Shown: one piece after another, positions 1 to 12,439 of the stretch
How positions within the stretch are numbered: the stretch's first letter is position 1
Layout: every line of letters starts with the position of its first letter
NCBI RefSeq assembly: GCF_036850765.1
Contig: NC_089492.1
Span: 106,101,022 to 106,165,021 of the forward strand
From: Saccopteryx bilineata
Taxonomy: Eukaryota; Chordata; Mammalia; Chiroptera; Emballonuridae
Length of the DNA: 64,000 nt
Direction: 5' to 3'
Position numbers and translations under genes: made by a program
Notes under the pieces: model-generated
What the model was told of the DNA's origin: nothing
Seen by the model: only the letters and a program-made list of their open reading frames with translations
Databases searched by the model: none

Positions 1-2780
1 ACAGAGAGTAAGGGCATTATCTACTTTTAACCAAGAGGAAAAAAAAAATCCATTTTCTTATTGAGTTTCCTGATTGACTTTTAGAGTGCTAACAATTTGT
101 TCAGATCTTTCTCCCTTTAGTGACTGAGGGCACTCTCTGATGACAATACTAGCTCCTGGGAGTAATACCTTTAATCAGCACAGAATGATGTCATCCTGTG
201 CTAGTTGTGATCAGCTGGAGTGATTTTGAAGAGGGTTAGGTTGGAGGGGGGTGGTGAAATGAGGAACGGAAGCTTCAAAACAACTCAAGCTTCAAAACAG
301 CTCCTCTCCTCATGGGCTGAGTGATTCTTAAGCAATCACAGCACTGACCTCACACGCAGCTGATCCCGCTGCCCTGCCCTTCGCTGGCTGGGGAGACAGG
401 CATGGAGCCAAGCCATCAGTGGCGCTACGGAGATAGTCATGCTCTGTAGGCACAGCAATGTTCTGAGCCAGCCAAGCAGCAGCAGATACACAAAATCTCT
501 TTGGAAGGCTGATGTCAGCAGACAACGTTCAGACACTGCTCCACAGGCCATCGGAGTAATATCAGCATCCAGGGCTTGCCTTTCTCTGTGTGAGGTGATG
601 ACCTTTTCTCAGGGCCAAACAGGTCCGGGTGGAGAAAAGGGATGCTCTTACTTAAAGAGAACATCACATTCCTGTGCAAATTCTTGAATGGTATATTTAT
701 TATTCTTAAAGGCTGAATACAGGGCAACAAAGATGAGGCTAGAGTGTTTACTAAGGTGTGACTTATGTGGCTGGAAAGAAGTAATCAACACGGGAGAACT
801 GAAAACGCCCAGCCTAAATGTGACTGGGAGATTCAGTGAGTAAGTAGCACATATGTTGGTAACATAGACCACACAAAGGGTTCAATCATTGTCTAAAACA
901 ATGAATACATAATTGTTCCGGGCTCGTGGTATCTTCCGTGGTTGCATTACAAATAGTAAATATGTTCATGTTGTTGGCTGCACATTATCTTATTTGTATT
1001 CCTAAATTATGAATTTCTTACTAATTTTTGTTATATTCTTCTAATTTTTTCACCATTCAGCTTGCAGTATCATCAACCATTTCAGACAGATGTTTCTAAG
1101 ATCTACTAAAATTAACACACAAAAGTAGAAATTCTTAATCAAAAAGGTATGCAAACCATCACACTTCTTAGTGCGTTTTATCACTTTACTTAAGAAGTTT
1201 ATGTCAATTTATAATGTAATAAACAGTGAAATAGTAGACATTCACAATGATTATGACATTACTGAGTGCTTAATATATGAAACTTGTAATGCCATATACC
1301 TTCCTCCACAATGCATTTTTAAGTTGCTAGTGTGAATAAACTTTTCTACTCTGCAATCCTTTAATGAAATCACCTTGTTTTAATTGTTGCCATTGTTTTC
1401 TCAATGTAGTCTAATATTGCCCATCTTTTGAGTTTATAAAATACTTAGACATAATCATTTAAAAAGATATTACATTATATTTAATCTTGAGGTAATTTGA
1501 AACATGACTACTATAAACATTTACAGATAATTGTCAGTTATGTAATTAAAAAAAGATTCTACAGAATACATTTATTCAGAGACTTTGAGCCTGACCTAAA
1601 ACAAAGAAATAATGGAAGAGGTATGGAAAAAAACCTTAAAATCAAGAGCCAGACTTTGGAAGAAACTAGTGACTTACATTTACATTAGTGACTATGAGAG
1701 TTGTTGGACAAAATACATGTTAAAACTATGGCTTATTATGTCTTGGTCATAATAGGCATCTAGGAAACGTTATCTGACTTAAGCTGAACTGCAACCAGGA
1801 TTATTAAATAAAAGTAAACATGAACTAAATGGATGATTAGGGATTCTGAGACCTCAGTCAATTCTGTCAATTAGTTGATAAGTAGGAATTTTAATAGTTA
1901 TTTATATATAAAGAATAAAATAAATATATCTTTATGAAGAGAAATCTGTATAAAGCTGCTGTATGTACTGTGTATAATATATGTAGGGAGATATGAAGGG
2001 TTTCATTCTCTTTTATTGTATGTATCAAGAAGAAAGGACTTCTTTTAGACCCTATCTCTTCTCCTTGCCATTCAATAAAATACTGGTCCCTGTAATATCA
2101 CCAAAATTTATAAAGTGATTTGGCCTCCTCAGAAATTGCAATTTGTGTAGGTATAATACATTAATGGAAATAATGTTCATATTTTAAAGTCAAAGCCATT
2201 CCCAATTATCCAGGAGATATAAAATGCTTCCATGTCTCAGCCAGTTCCTAAATGGGTTTCAGAAAAATATGTTGTCACAGAAACAAGCTGAAATACCACG
2301 TTGGAACTAGAAATTCTTTGTTCTTGTCTCAAATTCTGTGCTAATTTTGTAGGTAAAAGATGACTTTATCTCTTTATGTTTTAGCTTCTTCATCCATGAA
2401 ATGAGGAAAGGGTCTTTTTTTAACTTATTAAAGCTTTTAATGATTTGGAAGATAGCATTACTTAAGATAAGACAGAGACATATATTTTTAAATATAAAAT
2501 TCTGGTCAAATTTATATTAAAGCTATCTCATCAAGAAATTTCTGTGTTGCCAGTCCCTTACATACTGGTTAATAGGAGAGAAATTTCAGTCAATTTCCAC
2601 TTACTAATTTCTCATTATACAAATCATTCTTGCTCATACATGACCACTATCCTGAAACCTACTGAAGAAACTTTAAATGAATTCGATTCTATGTTGAAAA
2701 GCCTAGTAGTATTCCTCCTGTATGTCTCCTTACTACTCACAAAGAACGCTCTTTACTTGTGACTTCTTGTCAACTAATAT
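1..2780. other. AT-rich intergenic DNA, no gene seen
   Basis: I see no exon structure, RNA gene or recognisable mobile element here. The first 700 bases are less AT-rich than the rest and hold only short overlapping open frames on both strands, which look like chance. The remainder is strongly AT-rich with frequent stops in all frames. Confidence 0.6.
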
Positions 2781-3100
2781 GTGGGAGTTTTCCCCATGCC
2801 AACCAATTCTGTGGGACAACAGCTAGGTGTCCCACATTATAACTCAATGCTGACACTATTCACCTGGGGATAGTGTCATGTCCCACAGGTTAAGGGTTTA
2901 GTACCACAAGGCTGCTGCCTACTTCTAATGCCAACCATAAGTAGTAGGTCCCCAGGTTATAGACACCTTCCATCTGACTTGGCTAAAAAATCAAAAGTTC
3001 TTATGACTTCCTCCCCTATGCATTTAACTTCTTGTTAGAGCAGCCCTCAGAATGCAAGGGAATACTTACATTTACTAGTGTATTAAAAGATATGGCAGGT

Positions 3101-3455
3101 CCTGGCCAGTTGGCTCAGTGGTAGAGCATCAACTCAGCATGTGGAAGTCCCGGGATCAATTCCTGGCCAGGGCACACAGGAGAAGCGCCCATCTGCTTCT
3201 TCACCTTTACCCTTCCTTTCTCTCTCTCTCTTCCTCTCCCGCAGCCAACGCTCTATTGGAGCAAAGTTGGCCCGCACGCTGAGGATGGTTCTGTGGCCTC
3301 CACCTCAGGCACTAGAATGGCGCTGGTTGCAACAGACCAATGCACCAGATGGGCAGAGCATCACCCCCTAGTGGGCATGCCAGGTGGATCTTGGTGGGGC
3401 ACATGTGGGAGTCTGTCTCTCTGCCTCCCCGCTTAAAAAAAAAAAAGAGAGGAAA
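3101..3455 (+). mobile_element. VES-type tRNA-derived SINE
   Basis: The 5' head has a tRNA-like A box (TGGCTCAGTGGTAGAGC) and a B-box-like stretch, then the fixed body, a CT-rich segment, the terminal module and an A-rich tail. Target duplication aaaagatatgg occurs at 3085-3095 and 3456-3466. This copy carries one CCCCCTAGTGG module (3363-3374), a CTCF-like core in reverse. Moderately diverged. Confidence 0.93.
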
Positions 3456-3936
3456 AAAAGATATGGTAAAGGATACAAATGAACACACAGATGAAGAGAT
3501 ATATAGGGTGAGCTAAGAGGATCTCCAAGCACAGGAGGTTCTGTCCCAGTGGAGTTAGGGTGCATCATCCTCTTTGTACATGGATGTGTTCACAAACCCA
3601 GAAGCTCTCTGAATCCTATTCTAGTGGGATTTTTATGGGGGCTTCATCACATTGGCATGATTCATCATTGACTCCATTTTTAGTTTTTCTTCTTTCTCAA
3701 GAGGGGGAGGGATTGTAAGGGTTCTAAGCTTCTCATCATGGCTTGGTCTTTTCCATGACCAACTGTTCGCCAAGAGCCATCCAGGAACCCACCCAGGGTC
3801 ACTTCAGTAGAACAAAAGATACCTCAAGGGTTTTAGGAGTTCCTGTGTCAGGAACTGGGTCAAGACCAAATATTAGAACAAAAGATGCTCCTAGTGCTTT
3901 GATCACTTAGGAATTTATTATGGGTTAAGAAACTTG

Positions 3937-4123
3937 CCTGACCTGTGGTGGCACAGTGGATAAAGTGTTGGCCTGGAACGCTGAGTTCACCAGTTCAAAA
4001 CCCTGGGCTTGCCTGGTCAAGGCACATATGGGAGTTGAAGCCTCTTGCTCCTCCTCCTTTCTCTCTCTCACTCGCACTCTCTCCTCTCTAAAATGAATAA
4101 ATAAATAATTTTTTTTTTAAAAA
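3937..4123 (+). mobile_element. Rhin-1-type tRNA-derived SINE
   Basis: Begins CCTGACCTGTGGTGGC, has the body with GGGCTTGCCTGGTCAAGGCA, then a CT-rich run and an AATAAATAAATAA tail. Target duplication aagaaacttg occurs at 3927-3936 and 4124-4133. It sits inside the older LTR-like relic. Confidence 0.92.
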
Positions 4124-4185
4124 AAGAAACTTGTGCCAGGAATTAGGGGCAGAGATAGATATTTTTATTATCTCACAGACTATGT

Positions 4186-5390
4186 CCATCAAACTTTTCT
4201 ATTCTCATTCAGGATATGGCATCTAAACACAGGAATAGCTAATAAAAATATTATGCTGGGTATAATAAATTGTTAAAAATAAATATGGAGAACAATTGCT
4301 TAAATAAATCCTAGCTTTAGAAAAGGAAATAAAAACAAACAAAATAATGTAAAACTTCTGTTTTACTTTCCACCAGTCAGCATATGCAATGTTAAAACTT
4401 GTTTCTCTGATGAGAATTTCCAAGACTTTTTGGCATTGTGAAGAAATAAAGCTATGGAAAATAAAGGAGTGCATTAGCCACTAAAATTTAGTAGAGTGAA
4501 TAAAACTTTATTGTTCCTTTTTTTATTCTAACTTCATAGATTTCTTAATGTTAGTCAGCACACAAAACATCTGGAATTTTTACTTCCTGAAACAACAGCA
4601 AACTGAGTTTTATATTATCTAACAGATCTGAGTAGAGAAAAAGTGAATTGGAAATTGTTTCTTAATTATAAAGTTTTCAAGGGGAGAAAAAAACAACTGA
4701 GCTAAATTAAAATGACAAAACTGGGAATCAACCCAGAGTTTTTCTTCTCTAATTTGTTTCTCACTTTTATTCTGCTAGGAGATATTGATCCTTCAGGTCA
4801 TGATTACTTCATCGCCTTTAGGAAATATTGAATATACTATTGTTAGCAATCATTGACTTGGGAAGTTCCTTCAGTATTCATTAATTCTTGGGCTGAATGA
4901 GGTGTATAACAGAGAGGAGCAGATAAACAAAAAAGTAAATGGAGACACCAAATTATGATCACTTTTCTTTGGTTAGCATTTCTATGAGTAAATCTTCCAT
5001 TGTTTGTAGTCTTCCACCCCACCCTTAGTTCTGTCTTTCACTCTTTCTCCAATCTTTGGGGATAGTAATCTGTTTCCTGGGCTAATATATGGAAATAAGA
5101 ATGGATATCTCTTCTTTAGCATCTCTCTCTCACACACACATTCTCTGTCTCTTTCTCTCTATTTCTGTCTCTCTCTAGTAATAAAAGAGTAGCAAAATAT
5201 ATGACTGTTCTATTTCTAGCCAGTCAATAGATATTTACTATTTATGTGGTATACAGGGGAAAACTTTTCTTGGATCTTTCCAAAATGATCTGTCTTCTTA
5301 ATGGAAGCCATTATCAACAACTGTAATGTATAAGACAGAGCTGGAAATTAAAGTCATTCAAGACTGTTGATTCTTTCTTACAATCACACA
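4186..5390. other. AT-rich intergenic DNA with a TC-rich microsatellite
   Basis: No gene or element recognised. A pyrimidine-rich run of CT and CA repeats lies at about 5118-5178. Confidence 0.5.
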
Positions 5391-5399
5391 CTTGAAAAG

Positions 5400-5660
5400 A
5401 TCTTTCTCTTCTAGTCCCAATATACATCTAGTATTCAACTCTTCCATTGCTTTCCCTCCACTATGGCTTCAGTTTAGTGTCTCATTATTTCTTGATTGAT
5501 TTTTCTAAATATCTCCTAAGAAGTGGTCTTATTTACCATCATGCTCCCTCAGTTTATACAATTTTCTAATTCTACCCTGGTGATATTTCTAAAATGGACC
5601 TATAATTATGTCTTGCCTCTGTTTACAAATGTGACATGTTTCTAACAAGTAGTCTTTTAA
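5400..5660 (+). repeat. Possible L2 (LINE2) relic
   Basis: The order of motifs (calls for patients such as ccattgctttccctcc, then tgatatttctaaaatggacc, then tatgtcttgcctctgtt) resembles the diverged 3' part of L2. The match is by eye and weak. Confidence 0.35.
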
Positions 5661-5664
5661 ACCC

Positions 5665-6430
5665 ATCCAGTTAAAAACAAAACAAAACAAAGTGTTGGGT
5701 GAAGTGCTTAAAATATTTTAACTGTATACATGAGAAGAAAGAAAGTAATAAAATCCTTTGAAACCAAATGAATAAGAAAGCATAAATCTAGATATATAAG
5801 CAAGCACAGAAGCAGACCCTGTAATCATTTTCTAATCCCTGATGAACTAGATGTTTGGAGTGTCAGAATAAGTGCAGTACTGCACAGGCTACAGTAGGAG
5901 ACCCAGACTGAGGCCTGAGCAAAGCGGGACATGAGATCAGAGAACTCCACTTAAAAATATAACCTTTGCTCATGGGCTAAGGAAAGAGTGGTAGAGCAAA
6001 GGAAAAAAGGGAAAAAAACCCCCAACCAAACAAAAATTTTAAAAAACTGTACTACACAGGAGTATAATAACCAATGCTTACTTTGACCTCTGCTGTGAAT
6101 GAAAGAAAATAAAGACTAGCTCTACAGGGAGCTGGTCACAACACTTGTACTATTGTCCAAAACATCCCCTCAATTGAATGTATAGTGATCTCGGGTCAGT
6201 GGCCACCATGGTGCATGCAAGAAGTGATGTCAATCCTTTTTAGAAGTACACACATTAAAAATTCAGTTCTACAAAAAAATTCTATAGGTTAACTTTTAGA
6301 AAAATATAATTACTGAATTTAAAATAAAATGGAAGGCAACAACCTATAATAAATGTAAATCAAAGGAAATACAACATTTAAACTGAGGCAAAAAAAAAAA
6401 CCTCAATGAAGATTCTCAAACATAGTGTAA
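5665..6430. other. A-rich intergenic DNA
   Basis: No gene or confidently assignable repeat is visible. It contains an AAAAC-type run near 5672-5692 and several A homopolymers. Confidence 0.5.
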
Positions 6431-6433
6431 AAC

Positions 6434-6955
6434 ATTCAAGTCTTTAATCTATTTTGAGATGAGTTTTGTGGATAGTGTAGATGTGGGTCCAGTTTCATTC
6501 TTTTGTATGTGATTGTCCAGTTTTTCTAACACTATTTATGAAAGAGACTACTCTTTCCCATTGTATATTCTGACTTCTTTGTTGTACATTAATTGACCAT
6601 ATATTCATGAGTTTATTTTGAGGCTGTCTATTCTGCTCCATTGATATATGTGTCTTTCTTTAATGCCAAGACCATACTGTTTTAATTACTATAGTTTTGT
6701 AATATATTTTGATATTAGGAAGTTTGACATTTTGAGCTTTACTGAATTTATTAGTTCAAACAGTTTTTTAGTGGCATCTCTAGGGTTTTCTATGTATAGT
6801 ATCCCGCCTTCTGCAAAAAAGACAGTTTTTACATTGTCTTTTCTGACTTGGATGCCTTTTATTGCCTTCTGATGACTTATTGCTCTGGCTGGGATTGCCA
6901 GAACTATGATGAGTAAGAGTGGTGAGAGAAGGCATCTTTATCTTGCTCCTTAAAT
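6434..6955 (-). pseudogene. Old L1 ORF2 internal fragment
   Basis: Read on the minus strand this is the central reverse-transcriptase region of an L1. The stretch from the region preceding the FADD box through the conserved AFLY-type motif and beyond corresponds in order to 27.77-28.70 kb of the full-length L1 in this window, but with internal deletions (most of the segment equivalent to 28.05-28.40 kb is missing). It is full of stops, lacks both L1 ends and has no visible target duplication, so it is an ancient broken piece. Confidence 0.8.
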
Positions 6956-7229
6956 GAAAAACTCTCAATTGACTATGTTAGCTAAGTTTATGTAGGCATA
7001 CAGGTTGCTTATAATAAGTATGTAATATTAGATATGTGTTTTAGAGAATTGGGTAAGGGGTTGGAGGTTCTTGTGTAATGACTGTAATGACATATATTTG
7101 CACATATAAAATAATTGAAAATAGTCTCCTGATAAACCTTCTGCCCAAAACATCTAATATTCAGGAATGGATTTCCGACATTAAAGTGAGATCCACTGCA
7201 GTATGCGTGACTTAGTTTGTAGTAATTTT

Positions 7230-7645
7230 TGTAGGCTTGCCTATCTGCTCACAGTTTCAAATTCACACTCTTTAGCTAGATTCCTGAGCCCTTTGTGTTG
7301 TGCTGCCTGCCCGTCACTCCAGCTTCCTCACTGCACTCCTGCCTTAACACCACTGAGCCTGCCTTACTCGTTCATACCTCCCGGCATTTGTGTGTGATAG
7401 TCTCTCTGTTTGAATACTTTCCTCCTTCCAAACCCAGCTCAGACATCATTTCTGCATGGTAGCTGCTCTGGCTTCCCCAATTTCTAAGCTTCCATAATAT
7501 CTTTTGTATAATCTTTCATAGAAGACAATAAAGTATTCAAATTAAGGGTTAATTTTGCTATCTCCTACACTAGCCTATAGGCTTTTTGGCTGAAAATATG
7601 GCCTTTCATATGGTGAAGGCACTTAGTGGGTTTTAAATAAATGTT
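7230..7645 (+). repeat. L2 (LINE2) 3' end
   Basis: Typical L2 3' text in order: a ccaaacccagctcagacatc segment, a phrase on improved care of the form gctctggcttccccaa, then the terminal aaataaatgtttacaaataa. The AATAAATGTTT-like end fits the L2/MIR shared 3' tail. Diverged, no open frame. Confidence 0.7.
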
Positions 7646-8090
7646 TACAAATAAGTAAATAAATTAATCCATAACAGTAAAAGAATATAAATCACTACAA
7701 GTGAACATTTAAGGAAAAAATGGACCTCAAAAATATAAATGTTAAGAGAGCTACATAGCAGAAGTAAAGGCTTAGAAATGGGCAAAAAGGGATATGGGTT
7801 TGGAGAACAGAAAGTAGAAACTTCACAAGATGAATATGGAAGAAAAAATTGTGAAGTATAGTAACTGAGAATTGAAACATATATCTTTGCTCTTAACATT
7901 CTGTGACCCAAATGCATAAATCTTTAATATTTAACTCCTATGCTTAGTTCTTTGCTCTGATGTCATTACACAGTTTTTGGAGCGATGCATAAAATTCTTC
8001 TTGATGCTCTGTATACATATCAGATATCAATGAATTTTTAAATTAAATACCTCTGTCTCTTGCTCTATTCCTACCTAAGGATAGCCAGCT

Positions 8091-8453
8091 ATTTTTTTTT
8101 TTCTGAAGTGAAAAGCAGGGAGGCAGAGAGACAGACTCCTACATGCACCCAACTGAGATCCACCGGGCATGTCCACTAGGGGGCAATGCTCTGCCCATCT
8201 GGGGCATTACTCTGTTGCAACCAGAGCCATTTTAATACCTGAGGTGTAAGCCATGGAGCCATCCTCAGCACCCGGGCCAACTTGCTCCAGTGGGACCTTG
8301 GCTGTGGGAGGGGAAGAGAGAGATAGAGAGAAAGGAGAGAGGGAGGGGTGGAGAAGCAGATGGGCGCTTCTCCTGTGTGCCCTGGCTAAGTATCAAATCC
8401 AGGACTTCCACATGCCGAACCAACACTCTACCACTGAACCAATGGCCCGGGCT
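8091..8453 (-). mobile_element. VES-type SINE, minus strand
   Basis: Reverse-complement VES with its T-run at the left and tRNA-like head at the right. Target duplication ggatagccaRct occurs at 8079-8090 and 8454-8465. It carries CCACTAGGGGGCAA at 8173-8186, a close match to the CTCF core. Confidence 0.92.
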
Positions 8454-8550
8454 GGATAGCCAACTCTTAATGCACTAGCTTAAGACAAACTCCTTGTTAT
8501 GCTGATATAGTTGATTTATTAAACACACAGTAAATAAATCCTTGTCCAGC

Positions 8551-8877
8551 CCTGGTCAGTTGGCTCTGTGGTCCAGTGTGTGGAAGTTCCGGGTTCACTT
8601 CCCAGTCAGAGCATACAGGAGAAGTGACCATCTGCTTCTCCACCCCTCCTCCCCTTCCCTTTCCACAGCCATGCTCAAATGAACAAGTTTACCTTGAGCG
8701 CTGAGGATGGCTCCATGACCTCACCTCAGGTGCTAAAATTGCTCGGTTGCCAAGTAGTAGAGCAGCGGCCCCAGATGGGCAGAACATTATCCCATGGGGG
8801 TTTCTGGGTGGATCCCAATGGGGGTACATGTAGGAGTCTATCTCTCTGCTTTCCTGCCTCTCACTTAATTAAAAAAA
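8551..8877 (+). mobile_element. VES-type SINE, diverged copy
   Basis: Starts CCTGGTCAGTTGGCTCTG, with the VES body and an A-rich end. Approximate target duplication aatccttgtcc / aatctttggcc flanks it. The part of the head around the A box is shortened, and the CTCF-like module has decayed. Older than the copies at 15.4 and 43.5 kb. Confidence 0.87.
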
Positions 8878-8879
8878 AT

Positions 8880-10768
8880 CTTTGGCCTACTGTGCTTTTG
8901 GGTTACTTTCCCAAAGAAGTCTTATAATGACTTAGAAAATCATGTGAAACAACTGTCTCACTTTCTGTGACAATAGAGACATTTTATCTGCACCGTCTGA
9001 TACATCACCCATAGGTGATGACTCATATCTGAAAGCTGTGCAGTATTACTGAGGAATTGAATGCTTTATTCTATTTAAGTTTAATTAATTTATGTATAAG
9101 TAACTATTTATAGCTATTGTTTACTATGTTGGGCAGCACAATTCTGGGCTATATATTTGTGAAAAACCAAAAATGGTAGCCATTATTCCTACCTCACCAA
9201 GCAGTCCACCCCCCATTCTGACACTTTCTCCAAGACATCTGGTTGAGCACACTGATGCAGGGCAGGAGTGCTTAACTTTTAATTTGCCAGAGAATCTCCA
9301 ATGGTAGTCTTTACTAGGAATTAAGATCAAGCTAGGCCACAGATATATTCATTCCTGACTGTTACGCATGAATGGCCAACAAAATCTCTGTGTAATCAGT
9401 CTACCAAGAAAAGTTATAATTAGAATCTTATTTATTTCCTTCTTGTGGAACACTGGGTCCCTTTTACCATATTAACACAATCAGTGCTAAAAGGCAAAGG
9501 GAAATTGGCTTTGACATGCATGTCATTCATTTTGTACCTGTGAGATTTTCAACATAAGTCAAAGTAATATTCTATATTCATGTTAAGGATGTTTCTTGTG
9601 ATCAGACTGTCCTAAATAATATATGAGCCTACACGTACAAACACATTTCATGTTAGCTGCTACTGGGAGAGCTTTGCTAACTACCCCTGGTAATGATTTC
9701 CAGCCCTCCAGAGGTCTACTTAGATAGGTTGTTAAGTTTGCTCAGGACTCTAGCCTAATTTAAAGGGGGAATCTCTCCAAGAATTGGGTACATGGTTTTA
9801 CCTTTTGGAAATAGAGTTGTCATGCAACAAGCTGGGGTATCATCTACAAATTTGCATTTCAATATGTACTCTTCTGTGACTCTGATACAAGTGTCCCTCC
9901 ACTGTGTTTGAGAAAAGTATAGTTGAGCTATAGAACTCCTTAGCGGACCAGAACACAGACTGCAGGCACCCAGCATTGGTAATATATGTTAATGAGACAA
10001 TAAGGCTTTAAGAGATAGAAAATTTCAGTTTCTCTGAAGAATATATACTTTCGGAGATGCCCTTTGCATATTTAAGGTGGATAGAGGAGACATAATTATA
10101 CACATTCCAGAAGAAGGTGTTTGAAAATAGAAACTTTTCAGGAAACTGAACTAATCTATAGAATGACAGCAGCCTTGGCAAATGAATGATTGTTGTAGAG
10201 CCACAAGCCCTCTTCCTTCAGCGAGATACCCGATCACCTAGTGGTTAACAAATAGGAACCTCTATGTTGTTTCTCTTTTCTTCTTAACAAGGTAGAGGTA
10301 AAAGCAAGCATCGACCTGAGTCAAAATCCCTTGCTGTCCTGGGGTTGGAAGCATGTACCTTGTTTTAAAAGCTCCGAGATGAGGTAAGCAGCCCAGAATA
10401 AAGTAACTTCCCGCTCTCTGTGTTCTCTCCAACATAGCAAGACCTTATTAGGTACAGGGTTCTTGGTGGCACATTTTAGGGAACATCGCTGGGAACCTGT
10501 TCATGTAAAACCATTTGGAAGTAGCTCGGCTTCCAATAATGCAGTGCTGGGGCCCAGGCCAGGCACCCCATGATGTCCCATAATGGCATATTGATTATTT
10601 CCATCTAAAGTCACCTGAGGAGCAGGAAGAACAACTCTCTGATTCTCCTCTGTTTTAAGGGAGATTTGGGAATTAACTCTCCATGACAGGTGGCCTCCCC
10701 ACTCCTGAAGGACTGAGAGACAACCTTACCATGAGAATTATAAACTCCAGAGTCAAAAAGGTGTGTTT
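8880..10768. other. Intergenic DNA, no gene recognised
   Basis: No exon, RNA gene or assignable transposon is apparent. Base composition is mixed, with several CpG-poor patches of medium GC (9.12-9.33, 9.66-9.98 and 10.2-10.75 kb), which may hold unrecognised old repeats or conserved noncoding DNA. Confidence 0.5.
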
Positions 10769-10782
10769 GAAACAAATCTTTT

Positions 10783-11085
10783 TTTTTTGAGTTTTAAATT
10801 TTATTATTAGGTTTGTTTATTTGTTGTTATAAAATGTAAGTAAAGGGTACATGCAGCAATTGATAAATACAATAAAGACTAAGGCAAAAAAAAGCGGATG
10901 AAAAAGAGAAATATAATAATGAAAAGGAGAGACACAGTGTCTTATGGACATATGACTAATGTGCATGTTCTACCCTTATACTTCTATTCCTCCAAGTTCA
11001 TTCCTGAAATCATTATTACTGTTATTATTCTTATTGTTATATAGGGTCAGGGGAAAGTGTGATGCTGGGTTGAAGTGTGGAGGAA
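10783..11085 (-). mobile_element. Retroposed fragment of unknown source with target duplications
   Basis: A 303-bp block is bounded by the direct repeat gaaacaaatctttt (10769-10782 and 11086-11099). On the minus strand it ends in an A-run preceded about 15-20 bases upstream by AATAAA (in ctaataataaaattt), as expected of a polyadenylated RNA reverse-transcribed by L1 machinery. It does not resemble the SINEs or L1 3' ends in this window, so it may be the 3' end of a cellular mRNA or a short noncoding RNA. The open frames here do not look like real protein. Confidence 0.72.
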
Positions 11086-11361
11086 GAAACAAATCTTTTA
11101 CTCCTTTACTACCCAAGGTCAAACTTCGTTCAGATTCACTAATGAATTCCCCAACCTTGCTTCGATTCCTTTCTAATGAGCACTTTCTTTGTCCTGCCAA
11201 TTTCTCACAAATTCACTGTATCTTTGTCTGAAAAATGTAAAAGGGGCCTCGTTCAATCATTTCTTTGAGCTTCATTTTATGATCTAAGCGTCATATTGTG
11301 ATTCTCTTGTGTGCACGTATTAAATTATTATTTTTTTCTCCTGTTAATACAGACTTATACC

Positions 11362-11631
11362 CAAAGGCAGATTAAGGTTAGTTGAGGCCCCGGTTGCAGA
11401 AGAAAATATCGGGCCCCTTAAAAAACAAAGAGACAGGGAAAATAAAAATACATGTTAATCATATTTTTAAATAAATAAAAAATATTTTTTACTGTTAATG
11501 TTAAAATTGCACATATGAAACCAAACTTGGTATCATTAGAAAAAAAGTGTAAAGTTGGTCTTTTGCAGGGCCCTTCAGAAGTTGGGGCCCAGGGCACACG
11601 CCCAGTGCACCTGCTGTTAAATCTGCCTCTG
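11362..11631. mobile_element. Non-autonomous hAT transposon, 270 bp
   Basis: Terminal inverted repeats are imperfect: the left begins caaaggcagattaag and the right end reads, reversed, cagaggcagatttaa. An exact 8-bp target duplication, cttatacc, lies at 11354-11361 and 11632-11639. The 8-bp duplication and C-A-G start are hAT hallmarks. The internal ends are GC-rich and partly palindromic (ggggcccc-type), and there is no coding capacity. Confidence 0.88.
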
Positions 11632-11913
11632 CTTATACCAATTTTATTATTCTATTATTGATCCATCCAAAGACCTAAAGAAGTTTGGGGGGCCTTCCCC
11701 TCCCCAGCAGTTAGTAGTATCAGTGACAACTTCACATCTTTAAGGATAAAAGGAAAGAGCTGTTCCACCATGCTGTGACTTGCTGTGACTGCATGTTTTG
11801 CTGAAATGATCCACGGTAGCTTCCTAAATGGGAGAATGATTATGCTTCCAAGAATTCCAAAAGGGTGCCTTGACTTGTTTTCAAGGGCCCAGTATCTAAT
11901 AAATATGTTTAAA

Positions 11914-12091
11914 TTATTTTTATTTATTTATTCATTTTAGAGGAGAGAAAGAGAGATTGAGAGAGAGAAGTGGGGAGGAGCAGGAAGCTTCAACTCCCAT
12001 ATGTGCCTTGACCGGGCAAGCCCAGGGTTTTGAACCGACAACCTCAGCATTCCAGGTCAACACTTTATCCACTGCGCCACCACAGGTCAGG
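11914..12091 (-). mobile_element. Rhin-1-type SINE, minus strand
   Basis: Reverse-complement copy ending caccacaggtcagg at the right. Target duplication tctaataaataYgtttaaa occurs at 11895-11913 and 12093-12111, with one mismatch. Confidence 0.92.
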
Positions 12092-12259
12092 CTCTAATAA
12101 ATACGTTTAAAATGTCACATATAAACTCTTGTAAGTACACATAATGTTTCAGTAAGAGGAATCCTTCCTTTCCAGTTTGAGTTTCTAGGGTCAATTTCCT
12201 CACCCTCCTCTTGCCTCTCTATTCTCCCTTGCCTAGTCTAGCAAATGAGGATCAAGATT

Positions 12260-12435
12260 AACGGAAGAGTGGTCATATTCATATTCTACATCAGGCATTG
12301 TGTTTAAAAAAATATTGTGACATAGTTCATAATTTCCCCACTTTATATAAAGCAGCAAACTGAGGTCTAGAGTAGTTAATTAACTTGCTCACAATAAAGC
12401 AACTAGTGCATGGCAGAACCTTTCAGACCCAGTCG
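12260..12435 (+). repeat. Probable MIR SINE relic
   Basis: Shows the MIR order: a tcaggcattgtgtt segment, a ccccactttatataaagcagcaaactgagg-like stretch (the usual 'cccattttacagatgaggaaactgagg' core, diverged), then the segment on ttaacttgctcacaataaagc and the 'aacc...cagacccagtc' end. Old and diverged. Confidence 0.65.
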
Positions 12436-12439
12436 TGTG

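Larger units (their letters stand above)
2785..4185 (+). repeat. Old mammalian LTR-class repeat relic, interrupted by two SINEs
   Basis: The text from about 2.79 kb to 4.18 kb reads as one diverged mammalian interspersed repeat whose continuity is broken by a VES SINE (3101-3455) and a Rhin-type SINE (3937-4123). Sequence on each side of both SINEs joins once the target duplications are allowed for. I recognise its style (probably ERVL/MaLR-like) but cannot name the family. A short inverted pair, gacactat/atagtgtc, lies near 2.85 kb. No coding potential is left. Confidence 0.4.

Noticed and set aside
3101..3175. tRNA genes (tRNA-like A and B boxes at many sites)
   Set aside because: Each is the head of a SINE with a body, tail and target duplication, without a proper tRNA fold end.
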